9,299 nt of DNA from Pseudomonadota bacterium (lineage in GTDB: Bacteria; Pseudomonadota; Alphaproteobacteria; Rhizobiales; Kaistiaceae): the NCBI GenBank assembly GCA_023433185.1, contig JAEZEN010000569.1, positions 1 through 9,299 on the forward strand. The letters are read 5' to 3'. The position numbers were made by a program, and so were the translations under genes. The notes under the pieces were generated by a model, which saw nothing but the letters and a program-made list of their open reading frames with translations, did no database searches and was not told the DNA's origin. Below are positions 6,283 through 9,299 of this stretch, in pieces; within the stretch, counting starts at the first letter, position 1, and each line of letters begins with the position of its first letter.

Positions 6283-7265
6283 TGCATCGGCGGCGCGTAG
6301 AGGATGCCGCCCTCGGTCCACAGCGCGTTGACCCCGCGGCGGATGCCGAGTGGCGACGATTCGCCGAGGTTCCTGTCGAAGATCTGGCCGTAATGGCCGA
6401 CGCTCGCGACCGCGCGCGCCAGCCAGTCCTCGGCAAGCCCGAGCGGCGCGACGGCCGCGTTGCCGAGGGCGACGGCCCGGTCCGGATTGCCCTCCACCGA
6501 TTCGTCGGTGATGCCGAGTTCCTCGGCGTTGATCAGCCCGTAGAGGGTCCACCGGACGAGGCCGGTCCACGCCGGGTCGCCGTCCCGGGTCACCGGCCCG
6601 AGCGGCTCCTTGGAGATGATCTCCGGCAGGATCACGTAGTCCTCCGGCGATGGCAGTACGGATCGCTCGGCCGCGAGTGCCGACGCATCGGCGGTGAAGA
6701 CGTCGCAGTCGTGGGAGGCGAAGGCCATGCGGGCCTCCGGACGCGAGGTGAAACGGACGAAGGAGACATCGAGGTCGTTCGCCATGAACCAGGCGGCGGC
6801 ATTCTCCTCGGTCGTCGTCCCCTTGACGACGCAGACGCGCGCACCCTGGAGCTGGAGTGCGCTGCTCATGCCGTCGACGGCATGGGCCAGGAAGCCCTGT
6901 CCGTCGTAGTACGCGATCCCTGCGAATTCGAGGCCGCCGAGGTCGCGCGAAAGCGTCCAGGTCGAGTTCCGCGACAGCACGTCGATGCTGCCGGACCGGA
7001 GCGCGTCGAAGCGGGCTGCGGCGGACAGCGGCACGTACTCGACGGCATCGGGATCGCCCAGCGCCGCCGCGGCGATGGCGTGGCAGATGTCGACATCGAA
7101 GCCGGACCAACCGCCGTCCGCGTGCCGCACGGAGAAGCCGGGAAGCCCGTCGCTGACCCCGCAGACCACTGCGCCCCGCGCCTTCACGTCGTCGAGCGTC
7201 CCGGCCTGCGACGCCGCTGCGCCGAGCGTGGCCATCATCACCGCACCGCAGATCCGCCCAAGCAC
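6279..7265 (-). CDS. general L-amino-acid ABC transporter substrate-binding protein, AapJ/BztA family
   Basis: This 328-residue periplasmic binding protein belongs to the polar amino-acid family (SBP_bac_3), AapJ/BztA branch. The signal peptide is residues 1-21 (cleavage after SQA). After it come TLDDVKARGAVVCGV, GFDVDICHAIAAAALGD (55-71), and LSRNSTWTLSRD (97-108), where the T104-x-x-R107 pattern is the usual carboxylate-binding arginine. Then follow KGTT (148-151), FTAD with D193 as likely amino-group ligand, and the AapJ signature tail VGHYGQIFDRN, GVNALWTEGGILYAPP. Length is slightly under the roughly 340 of AapJ. The GTG start at 7265 is fixed by a perfect AGGAGGA six bases upstream. Normally aapJ is followed by permease genes (aapQ, aapM) and an ATPase gene (aapP); here it is followed, with an ATGA overlap, by an L,D-transpeptidase gene. 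It may serve a transporter encoded elsewhere or another periplasmic role. Confidence 0.94.
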   Translation of the reverse strand: MLGRICGAVMMATLGAAASQAGTLDDVKARGAVVCGVSDGLPGFSVRHADGGWSGFDVDICHAIAAAALGDPDAVEYVPLSAAARFDALRSGSIDVLSRNSTWTLSRDLGGLEFAGIAYYDGQGFLAHAVDGMSSALQLQGARVCVVKGTTTEENAAAWFMANDLDVSFVRFTSRPEARMAFASHDCDVFTADASALAAERSVLPSPEDYVILPEIISKEPLGPVTRDGDPAWTGLVRWTLYGLINAEELGITDESVEGNPDRAVALGNAAVAPLGLAEDWLARAVASVGHYGQIFDRNLGESSPLGIRRGVNALWTEGGILYAPPMQ

Positions 7266-7493
7266 AGAGGTTCCTCCTGCCGAATCACCGCACCAAGGGA
7301 ATCAGGCAAATGGCGGCGGCACAACATCGCCGCCCGGGACCTGGCCGGGACCCGCCCCGCGGCGGAGCCTCCGCGTTGACATTTGCGCGAGATGGCTCGA
7401 GGCAGGGGCATCAGCAGGCGGCACGGGAGAGGCGGGCATCGGACAGGAAGCCCGCCGCGGCTGGGCCCGCCGAAGACAGGGACGACAGCCCCG
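7266..7493. other. divergent intergenic region between binding-protein and mnaT-like genes
   Basis: These 228 bases must carry the promoters for the leftward operon and the rightward acetyltransferase. A perfect TTGACA is present on the + strand (7376-7381), but no convincing -10 follows at the right distance (GAGGCA at 7399-7404). A seven-bp hairpin GGCGGCG/CGCCGCC with a nine-base loop (7312-7334) and a direct repeat of CCGGGAC (within 7333-7352) are present; in such GC-rich DNA both may be chance. I see no promoter for the operon that I would defend. Confidence 0.35.
7272..7278 (-). promoter_or_regulatory. ribosome binding site fixing the GTG start of the binding-protein gene
   Basis: On the minus strand AGGAGGA lies six bases before GTG 7265, an optimal Shine-Dalgarno sequence. 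It decides for this start over the in-frame ATGs at codons 10 and 11, which would remove the charged start of the signal peptide. Confidence 0.8.
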
Positions 7494-8027
7494 ATGCGCC
7501 CGAACATCAGACCCGCCGACCCGGGCGACCTGCCTGCGATCACGGCAATCTACAACGACGCCGTGCGCCACACGACGGCGATCTGGAACGACACCGAGGT
7601 CGACATCGAGAACCGTCGCGCATGGCTCGAGGGCCGCGTCTCCCTCGGCTATCCGGTGCTCGTCGCCGACCTCGAAGGCGCGCCCGTCGCCTACGGCTCC
7701 TTCGGCGACTTCCGCGCCTTCGACGGCTACCGCTTCACGGTCGAGCACTCGGTCTATGTCGCCGAGGCCGCCCGCCGCCGCGGCATCGCCTCGGCGCTGA
7801 TCACGGAGCTGGGCGTGCGGGCGGCCGCCCTCGGGAAGCGCGTGATGGTCGCCGGCATCGCCGCCGACAATACGGCCTCGATCGCGCTCCATGCCCGGCT
7901 CGGCTTTGTCGAGACCGGGCGCATGCCGGAAGTCGGCCACAAGTTCGGCCGGTGGCTCGATCTCGTGCTCATGCAGAAGTCGCTGCAGCCGCCTCAGGCG
8001 GCGTGGCGCGTCGCGTCGGCGCCGTAG
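7494..8027 (+). CDS. mnaT: L-amino-acid N-acetyltransferase, MnaT (YncA)-like GNAT
   Basis: This 177-residue cytoplasmic GNAT enzyme closely follows E. coli MnaT/YncA, which acetylates methionine sulfone, methionine sulfoximine and some amino acids and so detoxifies them. Recognisable blocks, all with close counterparts in MnaT, are AIYNDAV, TAIWNDTEVDIENRRAWLEGR, GYPVLVADLEG, YGSFGDFRAFDGYRFTVEHSVYV, the acetyl-CoA loop R94-R-R-G97-I-A99, GKRVMVAGIAADNTASIALHARLGF and VGHKFGRWLDLVLMQ. The start is ATG 7494, which places the conserved IRPAD at residues 5-9; only a weak AGGGA (7478-7482) lies upstream, and a longer in-frame reading adds low-complexity residues. The 3' end overlaps the convergent olsB gene by 34 bases. 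It is a paralogue of the acetyltransferase at 84-632, sharing the C-terminal HKFGxWLDxVLMQ pattern. Subfamily is secure; the physiological substrate is inferred. Confidence 0.92.
   Translation: MRPNIRPADPGDLPAITAIYNDAVRHTTAIWNDTEVDIENRRAWLEGRVSLGYPVLVADLEGAPVAYGSFGDFRAFDGYRFTVEHSVYVAEAARRRGIASALITELGVRAAALGKRVMVAGIAADNTASIALHARLGFVETGRMPEVGHKFGRWLDLVLMQKSLQPPQAAWRVASAP
7988..8002. repeat. small perfect hairpin at the olsB stop codon
   Basis: GCCGCC, loop TCA, GGCGGC: a six-bp perfect palindromic stem whose loop is exactly the olsB stop codon (TGA on the minus strand). It lies inside the 34-base tail overlap of the mnaT-like gene and olsB. No T-tract follows on either strand, so it is not a standard terminator. 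It could slow transcription or protect a 3' end, or simply reflect Ala codons followed by the stop. Confidence 0.3.
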
Positions 8028-8863
8028 TAGTTGATGTAGCGCGTGTTGATGCGCTCGACCGGCAGCACGATGAACACGTCCGTGGTGCCGAACTGATGGT
8101 CGATGACGGCGTCCTCGCAGATATAGGCGCCGAGCCGCAGGTATCCCTTGATCAGCGGCGGCAGCGCACGGAGCGCCGACATGTCGGGCGTGCCGGGGGC
8201 GGCGAGCTCGTCGATCGAGACGCCCCGCCCCGGCAGCGCGCACACGCGCCATTCGGGCGGGGTCGGCGCGGCCTGGCGGAGGAGCCCGAGCTGGGGCGCG
8301 AGGAGTCGCGCGTCGACGCCCTCGAGCGATGCGCAGCCGATCATCACGTCGATATTGTGCTGGCGGACATAGCTCCAGATGCCGTGCCAGAGCAGTTCCA
8401 CCGTGCGCTTGGTCCGGTAGGGCTTGAGCACGCAGGAGCGGCCGAGTTCGAGAAACACGCGCTGCGGGTGGCGCGCCAGCAGCGGGGCGAGATCGAACTC
8501 TCCGGCCGAATAGAAGCCCTTCCGCTTGCTTGCGACCTCCTGGCGAAGCAGGCGGTAGGTCCCGACGATCTCCGGCGCTCCGACCGCGGCATGATCCAGC
8601 ACCAGGAGGTGGTCGCAGATGCGGTCATAGGGGTCGCGATCACGCCCCGAGAACATGGCGCGGACATTGGCGACCGCCGACATCTCCTCGTAGAAGACGC
8701 TGTAGCGCAGGCGCTGCGCCTGCTTGACCTCTTCGCCGGATCGGGCAAGCCGTACCTCGAGACTGCCCAGGCGCCCGAGCGCCCCCCCGTTGGGGTCGAA
8801 TCGTCGCCGCCCAAGCCGCATTCCGCCGGCGAAGCGCTGCGGCATCAAAGGCAGATAAGCCAT
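7994..8863 (-). CDS. olsB: L-ornithine N(alpha)-acyltransferase OlsB
   Basis: This 289-residue enzyme moves a 3-hydroxy fatty acyl group from acyl carrier protein to the alpha-amino group of ornithine. That makes lyso-ornithine lipid, the first step of ornithine-lipid synthesis at the cytoplasmic face of the inner membrane; OlsA then adds the second acyl chain. The fold is GNAT-related (Acetyltransf_5). Seen in the sequence: LGSLEVRLARS, QRLRYSVFYEE (50-60), YDRICDHLLVLD, GTYRLLRQEVA, GFYSAGEFDLAPLLARHP, FLELGRSCVLKPYRTKRTVELLWHGIW, MIGCASLEG, LRALPPLIKGYLRLGA and FGTTDVFIVLPVERINTRYINYYG, a near-continuous match to rhizobial OlsB. ATG 8863 follows AGGGAGG (8868-8874); a longer frame from 9007 is non-conserved. 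No olsA lies in the window. Ornithine lipids are often made under phosphate limitation through PhoB, but I found no convincing Pho box. The 3' end overlaps the mnaT-like gene. Confidence 0.96.
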   Translation of the reverse strand: MAYLPLMPQRFAGGMRLGRRRFDPNGGALGRLGSLEVRLARSGEEVKQAQRLRYSVFYEEMSAVANVRAMFSGRDRDPYDRICDHLLVLDHAAVGAPEIVGTYRLLRQEVASKRKGFYSAGEFDLAPLLARHPQRVFLELGRSCVLKPYRTKRTVELLWHGIWSYVRQHNIDVMIGCASLEGVDARLLAPQLGLLRQAAPTPPEWRVCALPGRGVSIDELAAPGTPDMSALRALPPLIKGYLRLGAYICEDAVIDHQFGTTDVFIVLPVERINTRYINYYGADATRHAA

Positions 8864-8867
8864 GGTG

Positions 8868-8874
8868 CCTCCCT
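8868..8874 (-). promoter_or_regulatory. ribosome binding site fixing the olsB start
   Basis: On the minus strand AGGGAGG ends four bases before ATG 8863. It decides for this start over in-frame starts as far up as 9007, whose translation is not OlsB-like. Confidence 0.75.
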
Positions 8875-8898
8875 CGCGCGGGGATCGACCCGCCAGAC

Positions 8899-8940
8899 CG
8901 AGAATCGCCCGGACCGCCACCGGCCGCAAGTCGATTCTCG
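8899..8940. repeat. 9-bp inverted repeat in the olsB leader
   Basis: CGAGAATCG (8899-8907) and its perfect complement CGATTCTCG (8932-8940) flank 24 bases. They lie 36-77 bases upstream of the olsB start and directly downstream of the best promoter candidate, so they would bracket the first transcribed bases. As RNA this could form a stem-loop in the olsB 5' leader; as DNA it could be an operator with two half-sites. A nine-bp perfect match at this spacing is unlikely by chance, but the role is unknown. Confidence 0.5.
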
Positions 8941-8944
8941 TGAG

Positions 8945-8973
8945 ACTGTAATGTTTCGTGAGCGCTTTGTCTT
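8945..8973 (-). promoter_or_regulatory. possible olsB promoter
   Basis: On the minus strand AAGACA (8973-8968) and TACAGT (8950-8945), each matching four of six sigma-70 bases, are 17 bases apart in the least GC-rich part of the gap. Transcription would begin near 8938, within the inverted repeat at 8899-8940, leaving a leader of about 75 bases. Weak match, placed by eye. Confidence 0.3.
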
Positions 8974-9060
8974 GCCGGAGCGTCGTGGCCCACGCCGCGT
9001 GCCCCATGCACAGGGAGGTAAAGCACGGAATTTCGACAGTCCCGTGACGGGGGGCGTTCC

Positions 9061-9299
9061 TCAGGCGGCGTCGCGGCGCTCGCCGGCGGCGGCCAGCGCG
9101 GCGCGGAGCGCATCCGGCGCGACGGGCTTCTCGAGCACGGAATCGATGCCCGCGGCCAGGGCCGCACGCCGCGTCTCGGGTAGGGTATCGGCCGTGAGCG
9201 CGACGATCGGCGTCGACCGCCGGCCGTGGCTGCGCCCATGGGCCCGGATTCGCGCGGCGGCCGCGAGGCCGTCGAGCCCCGGCATATGCAGGTCGAGGA
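9061..9299 (-). CDS. response-regulator receiver domain protein, C-terminal part (cut by window edge)
   Basis: Only the last 79 residues are visible; the gene continues past 9299. They are the second half of a CheY-like receiver domain. LDLHMPGLDG carries the phospho-accepting aspartate (codon 9294-9292), followed by a helix (LAAAARIRAHGR), the IVALTAD strand with the conserved switch threonine, and VLEKPVAPDALRAAL with the conserved lysine. The protein ends nine or so residues later. An LDLHMPGLDG motif and a receiver at the extreme C-terminus are typical of hybrid sensor histidine kinases, but a stand-alone response regulator fits equally well from this fragment. An apparent start at 9285 lies inside the domain and is not real. 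It is 197 bases upstream of olsB on the same strand, with no terminator seen between, so a link to olsB control is possible but unproven. Confidence 0.9.
   Translation of the reverse strand, partial: LDLHMPGLDGLAAAARIRAHGRSHGRRSTPIVALTADTLPETRRAALAAGIDSVLEKPVAPDALRAALAAAGERRDAA

Noticed and set aside
4693..6300. A 535-codon + strand open frame opposite the L,D-transpeptidase gene
   Set aside because: The minus strand carries a complete signal peptide, peptidoglycan-binding repeat and SHGCIR catalytic motif; the + frame shows no domain and is a shadow.
6282..7110. Extension of the L,D-transpeptidase upstream to make an 833-residue fusion
   Set aside because: The extra 276 residues are an out-of-frame reading of the AapJ-like gene. 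The ATG at 6282 has the ATGA junction and is followed by a signal peptide.
8864..9007. Upstream extension of OlsB to 337 residues
   Set aside because: The extra 48 residues are not OlsB-like, and the ATG at 8863 has a strong ribosome binding site.
9022..9039. A possible Pho box upstream of olsB on the minus strand (CTGTCGA, four bases, CCGTGCT)
   Set aside because: The first half matches CTGTCAT at five of seven bases but the second at only four, and it lies about 160 bases from the start. Not enough to claim PhoB control.

Overview
The window is GC-rich (about two thirds G+C, third codon positions almost all G or C) with short intergenic gaps. The gene content points to an alphaproteobacterium, most likely of the Rhizobiales/Hyphomicrobiales: a DUF2794 protein, an AapJ/BztA-type general amino-acid binding protein and the ornithine-lipid acyltransferase OlsB are all characteristic of that class. 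This placement is inferred from protein families and not from a marker gene.

Left part (1-1458). A + strand GNAT N-acetyltransferase (84-632) converges on a minus-strand DUF2794 gene (654-1031). The 427-base gap before htpG is not empty. It holds a perfect inverted repeat, a foldable stretch that ends in a textbook + strand intrinsic terminator (1338-1368), and then a CTTGAA/CGATAT promoter for htpG. The terminator has no + strand protein gene in front of it, which suggests a small RNA gene of roughly 180 nt (candidate only, possibly 6S-like).

Middle (1459-7265). htpG (Hsp90) runs rightward and ends 8 bases from a leftward cluster of four. In transcription order these are: an AapJ-family periplasmic amino-acid binding protein (7265 to 6279), a YcbB-type L,D-transpeptidase (6282 to 4609), a small unrecognised protein (4612 to 4232) and an NAD(P)-dependent D-2-hydroxyacid dehydrogenase (4328 to 3357). 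The first two junctions are ATGA and GTGA stop/start overlaps, and the third is a 97-base overlap, so the four are very probably one translationally coupled operon. No ABC permease or ATPase gene is present, so the binding protein is an orphan tied to peptidoglycan cross-linking. This is the most unusual association in the window.

Right part (7266-9299). A + strand MnaT-like amino-acid N-acetyltransferase (7494-8027) overlaps tail-to-tail by 34 bases with minus-strand olsB (8863 to 7994). A 9-bp inverted repeat lies at the likely olsB transcription start. The window ends inside a response-regulator receiver domain (from 9061), probably the C-terminus of a hybrid histidine kinase or a response regulator. 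No mobile elements, tRNAs, rRNAs or CRISPR arrays were seen. Large antisense open frames opposite htpG and the operon are GC-driven shadows.
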